Shown in pieces: positions 54,399 through 63,306 of a stretch of 64,000 nucleotides of DNA. Source of the stretch: CAVWTN01 sp963757945. GTDB lineage: Bacteria > Vulcanimicrobiota > Vulcanimicrobiia > Vulcanimicrobiales > Vulcanimicrobiaceae. The stretch's first letter is position 1, and every line of letters starts with the position of its first letter. The notes under the pieces were generated by a model. That model saw nothing but the letters and a program-made list of their open reading frames with translations. It had not been told where the DNA came from and did not search any database. The stretch spans positions 2,046,001 to 2,110,000 of the forward strand of contig CAVWTN010000002.1 in NCBI GenBank assembly GCA_963757945.1, in the 5' to 3' direction. Position numbers and translations under genes: made by a program.

Positions 54399-54659
54399 GT
54401 GACACATTTTATTGCAGTAAGCGTCGACCTCGGGGCGCAGGCCGGATACGTCCGCTACCATGCCCTTCCCGATGGCGAGCGCGCGCGCAGCAAGCGCATT
54501 AGCGAGGACGTCGTGGCGGACTATCGCGAGAACGGCGAGTTGCTAGGCTTGGAATTGCTCGCCCTCGACGGCGGCGCAATGGCGCAGGCGCGGACGTTTG
54601 CCGCGAGCCACGATCTCGCGTTCCCCCGCGATCGCGGCGGCGCGCTCGCTTCCTCGTGA
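54399..54659 (+). CDS. DUF2283-like protein, cassette copy 2
   Basis: 86 residues from GTG 54399. Same protein as at 51433 with five or so substitutions (E to G at residue 12, A to G at 58 and changes near the C-terminus); most nucleotide differences in this frame are silent. GTGA overlap with the next gene kept. In this copy no ATPase gene remains beside it. Confidence 0.62.
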   Translation: MTHFIAVSVDLGAQAGYVRYHALPDGERARSKRISEDVVADYRENGELLGLELLALDGGAMAQARTFAASHDLAFPRDRGGALASS

Positions 54660-54844
54660 GCGACCGGCGCGAGTACTTGGCCGCGAAGAAGCGCGAGCAG
54701 CGCCGGCGCGCACGCATGGAGCGACGCTGCATCATTTGCGCAAAGAATCCGGCGGATTCAAACCTCGTCACGTGCGCCGTATGCCGCCAGGCCGTTATCG
54801 ACCACCGCCGCCGCAAGCGCGACGAAGCTTCGATTCCGGGCTAG
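54656..54844 (+). CDS. Small basic zinc-ribbon protein, cassette copy 2
   Basis: 62 residues. The four cysteines (CIIC, CAVC) and the Arg-rich ends are intact. By hand count the two-gene block differs from copy 1 at 29 of 446 bases. Followed by a 70-bp remnant of the ATPase 3' end on the other strand. Confidence 0.58.
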   Translation: MSDRREYLAAKKREQRRRARMERRCIICAKNPADSNLVTCAVCRQAVIDHRRRKRDEASIPG

Positions 54845-54912
54845 CTGCCTTGCGGGCCATGTTCACGCCCTGATAGCGGCTTGGCCAGTGCGCGGCGTTC
54901 GAACTCCCTGCG
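54841..54912 (-). pseudogene. 3' remnant of a second cassette ATPase gene
   Basis: Nearly identical to 51875-51945, the last ~22 codons of the intact ATPase (ending REHGPQGS), then identity stops at GTCGTTGCAGG, where the leader-element region begins. Confidence 0.75.
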
Positions 54913-55009
54913 TCGTTGCAGGTACACGCAACCTTTTCGGACCGGCACACGCGCTTCGCTTTGGTAGCGAGATCCGCGCAGATCGCGTGATTCCGATCCT
55001 CATTACGGA

Positions 55010-55150
55010 GAGTTGCAGATATCCGCTACCGTTTCAGAGCGATGCTGCAGTAACCTAAACGATGCGGACACAAGTGTGCGTCATTACGACACCCTTGCGA
55101 AATGATGCGCGAAGGTGCTACTCCGAGCCAGCAACCTGTCACTACTTACG
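55010..55150 (+). promoter_or_regulatory. Conserved leader element, copy 3
   Basis: Blocks: AGTTGCAGATATCCGCTACC, GCAGTAACCTAAACG, GCGGACACAAG, stem AAGTGTG (55072-55078) with CACCCTT (55090-55096, one mismatch), GCGAAGGTGCTACTCCGAGCC and ACTACTTAC. A further TTGCAGGTACACGCAACC lies at 54914-54931. It ends at the AAGGA ribosome site of the CsgG-like gene. Confidence 0.5.
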
Positions 55151-55163
55151 AAGGACGACCGTC

Positions 55164-56023
55164 TTGCGAATCACTCGATACCTTGCCGTTATTGCGGCAA
55201 GCATTTTCGCCGTCATCAATCCGAGCTTGGCTCTTGCTGGTCACATGACCAACTGGTGAACTGCGGCACCTTCAAGATTGTCGACCGCAAACAGCTTGCC
55301 GATGTGCTGAAAGAGCACCAGCTGTCTAATTCAGGCGAGAACTCCCCCGCGACTGTCGTGCGAAGCGGTAGAATCGTCGGAGCGAAGTACCTGATTACCG
55401 GCAACATCCTTCAACTGGAAAAGACCGGACAGAGCAATGCGGGAGCGATAGCCGGAGCCATCATTGGAGGCACGCTGGGCGGACTCTTGGGAGGCGTTCA
55501 ATCCGAGCGTGTGACGCTTAAGGTCCAAGTGCGAGTCATCGATGCAACAACTGGAGAAATCCTCCAATCATTCGCCGACGAGCAAACGAAGAAAGGCACG
55601 TCGTGGGGCGCCGGCGGCTTAGCGGCAGGCGGCAGCGCTGCCGGAGCTGGAGCGTATTCTAATTCGCAATTCGTTTCATCAACGATGGGGCACCTCATCA
55701 ATGACGAAGCGGCGATCATCGTGCAGCATATCGATCCAAGCAAATTTGCGGCAATCGCACCGGTGAAGGCGATTCAAGGGCGGATCATCGCAATCGACGG
55801 AGATGATGTCGTCATCAACGTTGGGAGCACGAAGAACGTTCAAGTTGGACAATACTTCGACGCGCTGCTCATCAAACAGATCAGAGATCCGGATTCCGGC
55901 AAGATGCTCACCAGTGAAATCCAGAAAGGCGCTATCCAGATCGTTACGGTGAACGCCGACTCCTCGACCGCAAAACGTGTCGACGGAACGCTCAAACCGC
56001 TCCTGGTAGTACGTAGCCAATAA
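55164..56023 (+). pseudogene. CsgG-like lipoprotein-channel gene, broken near its 5' end
   Basis: TTG 55164 (AAGGA upstream) begins a signal peptide (LRITRYLAVIAASIFAVINP) that reads to GHMTNW and a TGA at 55257. The CsgG-family body continues in another frame from about 55250: CGTFKIVDRKQLADVLKEHQ, GRIVGAKYLITGNILQLEKT, SERVTLKVQVRVIDATTGEI and a C-terminal domain to 56023. The usual first ~60 residues of the mature domain are missing, so a deletion plus frameshift is likely. CsgG proteins form outer-membrane secretion pores. Confidence 0.65.
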
Positions 56024-56052
56024 CGGGAGGCGTGCCGAGGGGTGACGAGCCT

Positions 56053-56260
56053 ACCGCGCCGGCGACCGGCGTAGGTTCAGCGCCGCCGCAGCGCGGATGA
56101 GCGTCTTGAAGGCCTCCTCATCGACCTGTTCGCGCTCGTGCAGGTCGATGGCGCGTCTGACGTTGCCCTCGAGGCTGGAGTTGAACACCCAGTTCCTTGA
56201 TCCTCGCGTCGATCAGCCGAGAAGGGGATTCGTCTTTCGTGGCTGCGCTCTGTTTTCATC
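56053..56260 (-). pseudogene. DUF1801-family gene relic, internally deleted
   Basis: On the minus strand TKDESPSRLIDARIKELG (typical N-terminus of this family) is joined out of frame to VFNSSLEGNVRRAIDLHERE and EAFKTLIRAAAALN, its C-terminus, then a stop. The central ~55 residues (the WRGxxLxxxRxLI...W region) are gone. Within the 383-bp gap 56024-56406. Confidence 0.6.
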
Positions 56261-56343
56261 GTGCTTGCACCTCATTCGGCGTGTTGGGGCAAACGATAGG
56301 CCAAGGTCGCACTTGTTAACTCGATCGCGGATCGGCTGATCCT

Positions 56344-56373
56344 CGGGGCCGGGAGCCGAGCCCCGGCCGGAAA
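56344..56373. other. Strong GC hairpin before folK-folE2
   Basis: GGCCGGG and CCCGGCC pair around a 7-8 nt loop, about 35 bp before the folK-folE2 ATG. No T-tract, so it is not a standard terminator; it could shield or attenuate the downstream gene. Confidence 0.35.
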
Positions 56374-56406
56374 CTCGAATCTCCTTGGGCGGGTCTAAGC
56401 CGCCGT

Positions 56407-57885
56407 ATGCGTACGTTTTATCTCGGCATTGGCTCGAATCTCGGGGAGCGCCAGGGGAACATTCTTCAGGCGCTCCAGAAGCTGCGCCCGGCGTGCGAGA
56501 TCGTCGCTGTTTCTTCCTACTATGAGACGCCGCCGGCGGGTAACGTCGCGGGGCCGAGCTTCCTCAACGTCGCGGCCAAAGTACGCACCGATCACGCCCC
56601 GACCTCCTTCGAGCGGGTCCTGCGCGAAGCCGAGACGGCCGTGGGCCGCCAGCGCTTCGCCCACCTCGAGGCGCGGCCGATCGATATCGACATCCTGCTG
56701 ATCGACGACCTCGTGCACGATTTCGGGCGCTTCGAGGTCCCGCACCCCTACCTCGCCGCGCGGCCGTTCAACCTGGTCCCGCTCGCCGAGATCGCCAGCG
56801 ACCTCCTCGAACCGCGCTCCGGCAAGACGATCCGCGAGCTCGCGGACGCGCTCGATACGAGCGCCATCACCAGGAAGGCGCGCTCGCTGCACTTCCATGC
56901 GAACCGCCAAGAAGAAGCGCCGGATATTCGCCTGGGGATCGGCCGCGCCGGCGTCTCGGGCATCAAGCGCATGATCCGGCTCGACGTCGACGGGCGCGAA
57001 ACCGTCTTCAACGGCGTCTTCTCGATGGTCGCGGACCTCGCGCCCGATAAGGCCGGCGTGCACATGTCGCGCTTCTCGGAGCTGCTCGAAGAAGCGACGC
57101 TCGACGTGCTCTCGCGCAACGAAAAGCCCGGCCGCATCGAAGACGTGGTCGCGCAGGTCGCGCGCGAGATCGTCGATTCGCAGAAAGCGCTGCGCGCCGA
57201 CGTGCGCCTGCGTGCCGAATTCGGGCTCGAACGCTGGACGCCGGTCAGCGGCAAGCGCGGCGAGGAGACCTACACGCTCGTCGGCATCGCGCACGCCGAT
57301 CGCGACGGCGTGCGGCGCGTCATCGGCGTGGAAGCCGAAGGCATGACGGCCTGCCCCTGCGCGCAGCTGATGGTGCGCGAACATTCGATCCACGAGCTGA
57401 CCGAAGCCGGCTTCAGCCTGGAAGATGCGACCCGCGCGATCGATGCGCTCCCGGTCGCGACGCACAATCAGCGCGGACGCGGCTCGATCCTCATCGGCGT
57501 CACGGACGGGCGCGATCGCGAGATTCGCGCCGAAGACCTCGTCGAGATCGTCGAGAATTCGATGTCCAGCGAAACCTACGATCTGCTCAAGCGCCCCGAC
57601 GAGTTCTTCGTCGTCAACAAGGCGCATCACAATCCGAAATTCGTCGAAGACGTCGTGCGCGGCATCCTGAGCCGCGCGCTCGACGTGTACGCGGATTTCG
57701 CGGACGATACGTTCGTGTTCGCCTCGCAAGTGAACTACGAATCGATCCACAAGCACGATGCGTTCGCCGAAACGAACGGAACGTTCGGCGAACTTCGGGA
57801 GGAACTCGCTACGGGCGCTTACGTTTCAACGAAGACCGATCTTGCGGCTTGGCTTGGGACGCGCCCCTCGCCGGTCGTCGTCTAG
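56407..57885 (+). CDS. Bifunctional FolK-FolE2 (HPPK fused to GTP cyclohydrolase type IB)
   Basis: 492 residues. Residues 1-155 are HPPK: YLGIGSNLGERQGNILQALQ, SSYYETPPAGNVAGPSFLNV, and RPIDIDILLIDDLVHDF with the catalytic DxD. From about residue 170 a FolE2/MptA domain: RLGIGRAGVSGIKRMIRL, GEETYTLVGIAHADRDG, the metal-site motif GMTACPCAQLMVREHSIHEL, and VATHNQRGRGSIL. It would catalyse the first step of pterin synthesis and the later diphosphorylation. FolB is not in the window. Confidence 0.9.
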   Translation: MRTFYLGIGSNLGERQGNILQALQKLRPACEIVAVSSYYETPPAGNVAGPSFLNVAAKVRTDHAPTSFERVLREAETAVGRQRFAHLEARPIDIDILLIDDLVHDFGRFEVPHPYLAARPFNLVPLAEIASDLLEPRSGKTIRELADALDTSAITRKARSLHFHANRQEEAPDIRLGIGRAGVSGIKRMIRLDVDGRETVFNGVFSMVADLAPDKAGVHMSRFSELLEEATLDVLSRNEKPGRIEDVVAQVAREIVDSQKALRADVRLRAEFGLERWTPVSGKRGEETYTLVGIAHADRDGVRRVIGVEAEGMTACPCAQLMVREHSIHELTEAGFSLEDATRAIDALPVATHNQRGRGSILIGVTDGRDREIRAEDLVEIVENSMSSETYDLLKRPDEFFVVNKAHHNPKFVEDVVRGILSRALDVYADFADDTFVFASQVNYESIHKHDAFAETNGTFGELREELATGAYVSTKTDLAAWLGTRPSPVVV

Positions 57886-57907
57886 CGGGGCATCGGCACA
57901 CACCGTC

Positions 57908-59164
57908 GTGCAGCACCGCTTCGAGATCTGGGCGTCGCCGGAACCGACGGTCGCCCGGATCGGGCTCGCCTCGTGGCGCGATCAACTCATCGAGACCGGG
58001 CATGAAGCGCGCGAAGGCGATATCGCGCTACTGGCCGGGCTGGGCATCGCCGCGAGCCGCTATCCCGTCCTCTGGGAAAAGCACGCGCAGCGCGCTCCTG
58101 AAGCGATCGATTTCTCGTGGGCGCGAGCGCGGCTCGAGGGCCTACGCGCGCGCGGCGTCGAGCCCGTCGTCACGCTGCTGCACCATGGCAGCGGCCCCGT
58201 CTATACGAGCCTGGTCGATCCCGAGTTTCCGGCGCTCTTCGCGCGCTACGCGGGCGCGGTCGCGCAGGCGTTCCCCTGGGTGCGGCGCTGGACGCCGATC
58301 AACGAGCCGCTGACGACCGCGCGTTTCTCGACGCTCTACGGGCACTGGTATCCGAACGGCCATGACGATCACGCCGCGTTCGGCCGCGCGATGACGAACG
58401 AAGCGCTTGCGATGCTGCTCGGCATGGAGGCGATCCGCGCGCACGCGCCCGGCGCGCAGTTCGTGCTGACCGAGGATCTGCAGAGCTTCACCTCGCTCGA
58501 TCGCGCGACGGATGCGTTCGTCGCGCACAAACGCGAGCGCTCGTTCCTTTCGATCGAACTCGTGATGGGCCGCGTCGTCCCCGGCCATCCGCTCTACGCG
58601 TACCTCACGGAGCGCTGCGGCGTCGAAGCGAGCCGCCTGCGCGCGATCGCCGCACGCGCCTGCGCGCCGGATCTGATCGGCTGGAATTACTACCCGAACT
58701 CGGAGCGCACGCTCGATCTCGACGAGCGCGGCGAGATCCGCAATCGCCCGAGCCGCGAGGTGCTGCCGCGCCCGATCTCGCCGCGGCCGCTGCTCGCCGC
58801 CGCCTACGAGCGCCTCGGGCTGCCGTTCGGCATCGGCGAAGTGCACGTGAACGCGAGCGTCGAGGGCCGCATCCGCTGGCTCGCGCAGCGCTACGGCGAT
58901 CTTGCCGCGCTCGAGCGGGCGGGCCTGCCGGTGCGCATGCTCGGCAGTTGGGCCGCCTTCGGAATGGTCGATTGGGATTCGCTGCTGACGCGCCATGAGG
59001 GCTATCGCGAAGACGGCGCGTTCGCATTCGCGAGCGCGGACGAAACGCCGCAAGCGACGGCGCTCGCGGAGGCCGTGCGCGCGCTCGCGCGCGGCGAGGC
59101 CTTGGAGCCGCAGGACGCGCCCCAATGGTGGGAGACGGGCGCCGCGCCCGTGGCGCTCGCATGA
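57908..59164 (+). CDS. GH1-like glycoside hydrolase family protein
   Basis: 418 residues from GTG 57908. SRYPVLWEKHAQRAPEAIDF, VEPVVTLLHHGSGP and RRWTPINEPLTTARFSTLYG (the NEP acid/base motif) place it near GH1, and IGWNYYPNSER follows as expected. The nucleophile strand reads GIGEVHVNAS instead of ITENG. In many genomes such a domain is fused to an RmlD-like reductase; here it stands alone. Cytoplasmic (no signal). Its stop overlaps the next start. Confidence 0.72.
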   Translation: MQHRFEIWASPEPTVARIGLASWRDQLIETGHEAREGDIALLAGLGIAASRYPVLWEKHAQRAPEAIDFSWARARLEGLRARGVEPVVTLLHHGSGPVYTSLVDPEFPALFARYAGAVAQAFPWVRRWTPINEPLTTARFSTLYGHWYPNGHDDHAAFGRAMTNEALAMLLGMEAIRAHAPGAQFVLTEDLQSFTSLDRATDAFVAHKRERSFLSIELVMGRVVPGHPLYAYLTERCGVEASRLRAIAARACAPDLIGWNYYPNSERTLDLDERGEIRNRPSREVLPRPISPRPLLAAAYERLGLPFGIGEVHVNASVEGRIRWLAQRYGDLAALERAGLPVRMLGSWAAFGMVDWDSLLTRHEGYREDGAFAFASADETPQATALAEAVRALARGEALEPQDAPQWWETGAAPVALA

Positions 59165-60270
59165 GGGATGCAAGCGCGATCGTCGTCGCCTCGCATCTGC
59201 GCTACGACGGCGTCTGGCAACGCCCGCAGCAACTGATGACGCGCTTCGCGCACGACGTGCCCGTGCTCTTCATCGAAGAGCAGTTCCCATCGCACGAGGA
59301 TCGCAACGAGTTCACGCAACACGGCAACCTGACCGTGCTGCGCCCGCTGCGCCGCCGCGCCGATTACACGCAGCTCGACGATGCCACGATCGAGATCGCG
59401 CGCCTGTGGCTCGCCGGGCGCCGCCCGCTCGTGTGGCTCTACACGCCGATGCTGCTGCGCCTGGCCGATGCCTTCCCGGGCGCGCCGCTCGTGTACGATT
59501 GCATGGACGAACTGGCGGCCTTCCGCTTCGCGCCGCCGCAGATGCGCGAGCGCGAAGCGCAGTTGCTTTCGCGCGCGGGCCTGGTCTTCACGGGCGGCCG
59601 CTCGCTCTACGCGCGCCGCCGCGGCCTCGGCGAAAAGGTCCGCCTGTATCCCAGCGGCGTCGAGTTCGAGCATTTCTCGCGCGCGCGCTCGATCGCGCCG
59701 CATCCGCTCTATCGCCGGATGCTCACGCCGGTCTACGGCTACTTCGGCGTCATCGACGAACGCATCGATTACGCGATCCTCGCGGCGCTCGCCGCCAGCG
59801 GCGCGAGCATCGTGATGGTGGGGCCGTTCGCGAAGATCGATCCGGCCACGCTGCCGCGAACGACCAGCATCCACTACACGGGCCAGGTGCCCTACGCGGA
59901 GCTGCCGGCGCATTTGGCGGGTTTCGACGTCGCGATCATGCCGTTCGCGCGCAACGAGGCGACGGCGTTCATCTCCCCGACGAAGACGCCGGAGTATTTG
60001 GCCGGCGGCAAACCCGTCGTCAGCACCTCGATCGCCGACGTCGTGGCGAGCTACGGCGAGGTCGTGCGCTTCGCCAATGACCCTGCGACGTTTGTCGCAA
60101 CGTGCGAGGCCGCGTGCCGCCCGGACCCGGAACGGGTCGCCCGCGGCATCGAACTCTCGCAGGCGGCGGGCTGGGATGCAATCGTGGCTGGTATGCTGGA
60201 CGACTTAGCCGGGACGTTTTTCGGACGGTGGCACGCTACGATGTGGTTGCCGCAGGACGCCCGTGTTTGA
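59161..60270 (+). CDS. Glycosyltransferase, GT4-like (QRPQ subgroup)
   Basis: 369 residues, ATGA overlap with the GH1-like gene. IVVASHLRYDGVWQRPQQLM is the opening of a subgroup of GT4 enzymes often next to GH1-like or UDP-galactopyranose mutase genes. VYDCMDELAAF, RLYPSGVEFEHF, VYGYFGVIDERIDY and ISPTKTPEYLAGGKPVVSTS follow. Probably builds a galactofuranose-type or similar surface glycan; that is inference. Its 3' end overlaps the opposing regulator gene by 35 bp. Confidence 0.78.
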   Translation: MRDASAIVVASHLRYDGVWQRPQQLMTRFAHDVPVLFIEEQFPSHEDRNEFTQHGNLTVLRPLRRRADYTQLDDATIEIARLWLAGRRPLVWLYTPMLLRLADAFPGAPLVYDCMDELAAFRFAPPQMREREAQLLSRAGLVFTGGRSLYARRRGLGEKVRLYPSGVEFEHFSRARSIAPHPLYRRMLTPVYGYFGVIDERIDYAILAALAASGASIVMVGPFAKIDPATLPRTTSIHYTGQVPYAELPAHLAGFDVAIMPFARNEATAFISPTKTPEYLAGGKPVVSTSIADVVASYGEVVRFANDPATFVATCEAACRPDPERVARGIELSQAAGWDAIVAGMLDDLAGTFFGRWHATMWLPQDARV

Positions 60271-63160
60271 CGGACCGCATGGAGCGTTCTACGGCCCTTT
60301 CTTTTTCTACGCCGACCAGCGCCTCGATCGCGGGCGAGGGCTCGCAATCGAGCTCGTCGCGCAAGACGTCCCGGTACTGCCGGTAATGACGCAGCGCGCC
60401 TGCTCGATCGCCCACCGCTAACAGCGCGCGAATCGCGATCTCGCGCGCGGCTTCATCGCAGGGATCGTAGCTCGTCAGATCCGCCGCGAGCGCGAGCGCC
60501 TCATCGTAGCGGCCGCGTTCGAGCGCGTAGCTCGCCAGGCGCATCGTCACTTCGCCGCGCAGCTCGCGGATGTGCCGCTCGACCGGCGCGAACCATTCCC
60601 ACGCCAACACGCGCCCGGGCCGCTCCGCCGCGAGCCGCACGTGCACTTGGCGCAGCGCATCCGCGCCCGCGGCATCGAGCTTGCCGCGCTTGCGCGCTTC
60701 GCTGACGATCCGCTCGACCTCCGCGAGATCGACGCGCACGTCCTCGCGCAAACGAAAGCCCTTGAGCGACCGTCCCACGGCGGTGTCGTCGCCGAGGTGC
60801 TGGCGCAGGCGATGCGCGCAGACGTTGAGCGCGTTGCGCGCCGCGGCGGGCTCGAGTTCGGGCCAGAGTAATTCCTGCAGTTGTTCGCGGCCGATGTGGT
60901 CGCGGCGCCGCGCGACCGCGAAGAGCAGCGCGAGCTCGCGATCCGGCAGCGCGCGTTCGACGCCGCCGACGAGCACGGTGCCCGCGATCAGCTCGACTTC
61001 GACCGGCGGACGGTCCGCCGCGCGCAAACGGCGCATGCGGCGGATGAACGGGGCGAGCATCCCGAGATCCCCCGCGCCGGCCGCGACCGCCGCCACAGCC
61101 GCGTGCAGGTTCGGCGATTCGATCGTCGCCGCCAGTTCCACGGCGGCATCACGGAAGTAGCTGCGCTCGGCCGGTTCGAACTCGGCCACGGCGAGATACG
61201 CCAGCACCAGCGTGAACGGGGCTTTGAACGAGCGCGCGGCATCGAGCGCCGCCCGCGCGCGCAGACGCGCGTCGACGTCGTCGAAGGCCTCGCCCGCGGC
61301 GATCAAGTGCCCGTAGGCGACCCACTTCAGCATGTCGGCATCGGTCGGCAGCGTCTCGAAGCGGCCGCGCGCGCAATGCGCGAAGAAACGAAACGCGCGC
61401 ACGCCTTCGGCATCGACGATCGTCTCGAGTTCGCCCGCGTACTTCGCGGCGAGCTCGTCTTCGCCCGCGAACCACGCGCCGAACGTCGCCTCGGAGAGAT
61501 CGAACGCGACGAAGTTGAGCTGGCGCGAACGCTGCACGTGCTCGAGCGCCGTCTCGATGTACGCGCGCTCCCGCTCGCGCTCGCCGCGCACGCGCGCGAT
61601 GTCCGCGCCGAGATTCAGATACGTCCCCGACGCCATCACTTCGAAGTTCTCGATGAACGGCAGCGCCAGCTGCGCCTCGCGCTCCGCTTGGCCAAGCCGC
61701 CCCAAGCGCGCCGTCATCAACGAGCGCATGTAGAGCAGGTAGGCGTGGAACTTCTCGGTCGGCACGCTCGGCACGCGGGCTTGCGCCGCGAACTCGTCGA
61801 TCAGCGCGAGCGCATCGCCCATCCGCCCGATGTAGCTCATGAACAGCGGGCGCATGAAGAAACAGTAGAACCGCTCGATGTTCGAGGTCTCGGGCGGCAG
61901 GCTGTTCCAGACCGCATCGGCTTCCTCGAGCAGCAGGCGCGCGTCGTTCGTGTAGAGCCGGAAGAGCGCCGTACAGCCCCACAGCCGCGGATATTTCAGC
62001 ACGAGCGAGCGGTCGAGTTCCGCGAGGACGCGCGCGTAGCCCATCGGCGGCGAGGGCTGGTCGATCACTTCGATGCGTCCGAGCGCACTCGCGGCGGCGG
62101 CGCGATCGCGCCGCGCGAGGTGCAGTTCCGCGGCGCGCAGATGGTTGCCGTGCGCTTCGTGCTCGCTTGCGAGCTTCGCCAAGAGCGCCTCGCGCCGCTC
62201 GCTCGCATTCTCCAGCAGCATCGATTGCAGCAGCGGATGCACCGAGAAGAACCCGTCGCGCGAGCGCGTGACGAACGACGAGCGCGCGAGCGCCGCCGAC
62301 CAGGCCGGCGGGAGCGGAGGCGTGAGGATCAGCGCGAGATCGGTCTCCGTCGCGTGCGGGATCGCGGCGCACGCGAAGAGCGCCTCGCGCGGGTGCGGCA
62401 ACAGCGACGCGAGCACTTGATCGGCGAGGTAGTGGTGCAGCTCTTCGAACGCGACGTCGTCGAGATCGTCGAGCAGCGGCGCGAGCCTTCCCTCGGCGGC
62501 GCAGCGCGCCAGCAGCAAGACGGCGATCGGCCAGCCCTGCGAGATCGCCGCGATGCGCTCGACCGCCTCTTTGCCGACGTCGAGGTCCGCGAAGACGCTG
62601 CGCAATTCCGCCGGCGTGAAGCTCAGATCTTCGGCGCGCAGCGTCACGATCTCGTGCGGCGCGGCGAAGCGGCTCAGGTGCATGCGCAGGCTCTCGCGCG
62701 AACAGACGACGATCGTGCGCTCTTCGGGGCTCGTGGCCAGCAAGCGCGCGAACAGCTCGCGCGCGCCGGGCGCGTTCGCGATGTGCTCGGCGTTCTCGAA
62801 GACGAACGTCGCCGCCGGAGCATCTTCGCGCCAGGCCGCGATCGCAAGCTCGACACGTTCGCTCGCCGACGATCCCGCGGCGCCGAGCAGCATCTCGCGC
62901 TGGGTCAGCATCGCTTCGCGTTCGGGCGATTCTTCGGCCAGCGCCGGGAGCAAGCGGCGCGCCAGATCGAGTTCGTCGGCGACGCCTGCGCAATCGCAGA
63001 TCGCGAAACGCTCGCTCTTTTGGACATACTGCCGCGCCAGGGTCGATTTTCCAAAGCCGGCGGGCGCTATCAACGCAAGCAAGCGTGGGGCCGCTCGACT
63101 GAGACGAGCCAGCAATTCGACTCTTAGAATGGTCGTGGCTCGCTCCCCGGGACGCGCCAT
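60236..63160 (-). CDS. Large SARP/BTAD-type regulator with N-terminal ATPase
   Basis: 974 residues from ATG 63160 (an upstream frame adds 30 unconvincing residues). RLLALIAPAGFGKSTLARQY (Walker A), ERTIVVCSRESL and SQGWPIAVLLLARCAAEGRL as in MalT-type STAND ATPases, then a helical repeat region (about 300-690). Next comes a winged helix (ALPDRELALLFAVARRRDHI, ARNALNVCAHRLRQHLGDD) and a full C-terminal BTAD (GRYDEALALAADLTSYDPCD, RHYRQYRDVLRDELDCEPSP). Related in design to the protein at 47447. Divergent from the partial regulator at 63307. Confidence 0.82.
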   Translation of the reverse strand: MARPGERATTILRVELLARLSRAAPRLLALIAPAGFGKSTLARQYVQKSERFAICDCAGVADELDLARRLLPALAEESPEREAMLTQREMLLGAAGSSASERVELAIAAWREDAPAATFVFENAEHIANAPGARELFARLLATSPEERTIVVCSRESLRMHLSRFAAPHEIVTLRAEDLSFTPAELRSVFADLDVGKEAVERIAAISQGWPIAVLLLARCAAEGRLAPLLDDLDDVAFEELHHYLADQVLASLLPHPREALFACAAIPHATETDLALILTPPLPPAWSAALARSSFVTRSRDGFFSVHPLLQSMLLENASERREALLAKLASEHEAHGNHLRAAELHLARRDRAAAASALGRIEVIDQPSPPMGYARVLAELDRSLVLKYPRLWGCTALFRLYTNDARLLLEEADAVWNSLPPETSNIERFYCFFMRPLFMSYIGRMGDALALIDEFAAQARVPSVPTEKFHAYLLYMRSLMTARLGRLGQAEREAQLALPFIENFEVMASGTYLNLGADIARVRGERERERAYIETALEHVQRSRQLNFVAFDLSEATFGAWFAGEDELAAKYAGELETIVDAEGVRAFRFFAHCARGRFETLPTDADMLKWVAYGHLIAAGEAFDDVDARLRARAALDAARSFKAPFTLVLAYLAVAEFEPAERSYFRDAAVELAATIESPNLHAAVAAVAAGAGDLGMLAPFIRRMRRLRAADRPPVEVELIAGTVLVGGVERALPDRELALLFAVARRRDHIGREQLQELLWPELEPAAARNALNVCAHRLRQHLGDDTAVGRSLKGFRLREDVRVDLAEVERIVSEARKRGKLDAAGADALRQVHVRLAAERPGRVLAWEWFAPVERHIRELRGEVTMRLASYALERGRYDEALALAADLTSYDPCDEAAREIAIRALLAVGDRAGALRHYRQYRDVLRDELDCEPSPAIEALVGVEKERAVERSMRSVKHGRPAATTS

Positions 63161-63306
63161 CTTGAATTGTTGCCCACCGCCGGCGCTTCGCCCTGTGGAA
63201 AAAGTCGCACTTTTCGTAAGCACTCTGTAAGCGCGTTGAAATGCGGCCACAGTACATTAGGTTCGATGCAACCCGCTCTAAGACTGTCCTAACAAGGAAG
63301 CCCTGC

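Noticed and set aside
55115..55260. Start of the CsgG-like gene at GTG 55115
   Set aside because: This lies inside the conserved leader element, lacks a ribosome site and gives no signal peptide; the signal peptide is in the other frame from 55164.
56395..57756. 453-codon open frame antisense to folK-folE2
   Set aside because: The plus-strand product has every FolK and FolE2 motif; the antisense frame has none.
60881..63127. 748-codon open frame antisense to the SARP regulator
   Set aside because: Low-complexity Arg/Asp/Gln composition typical of antisense frames in GC-rich genes.
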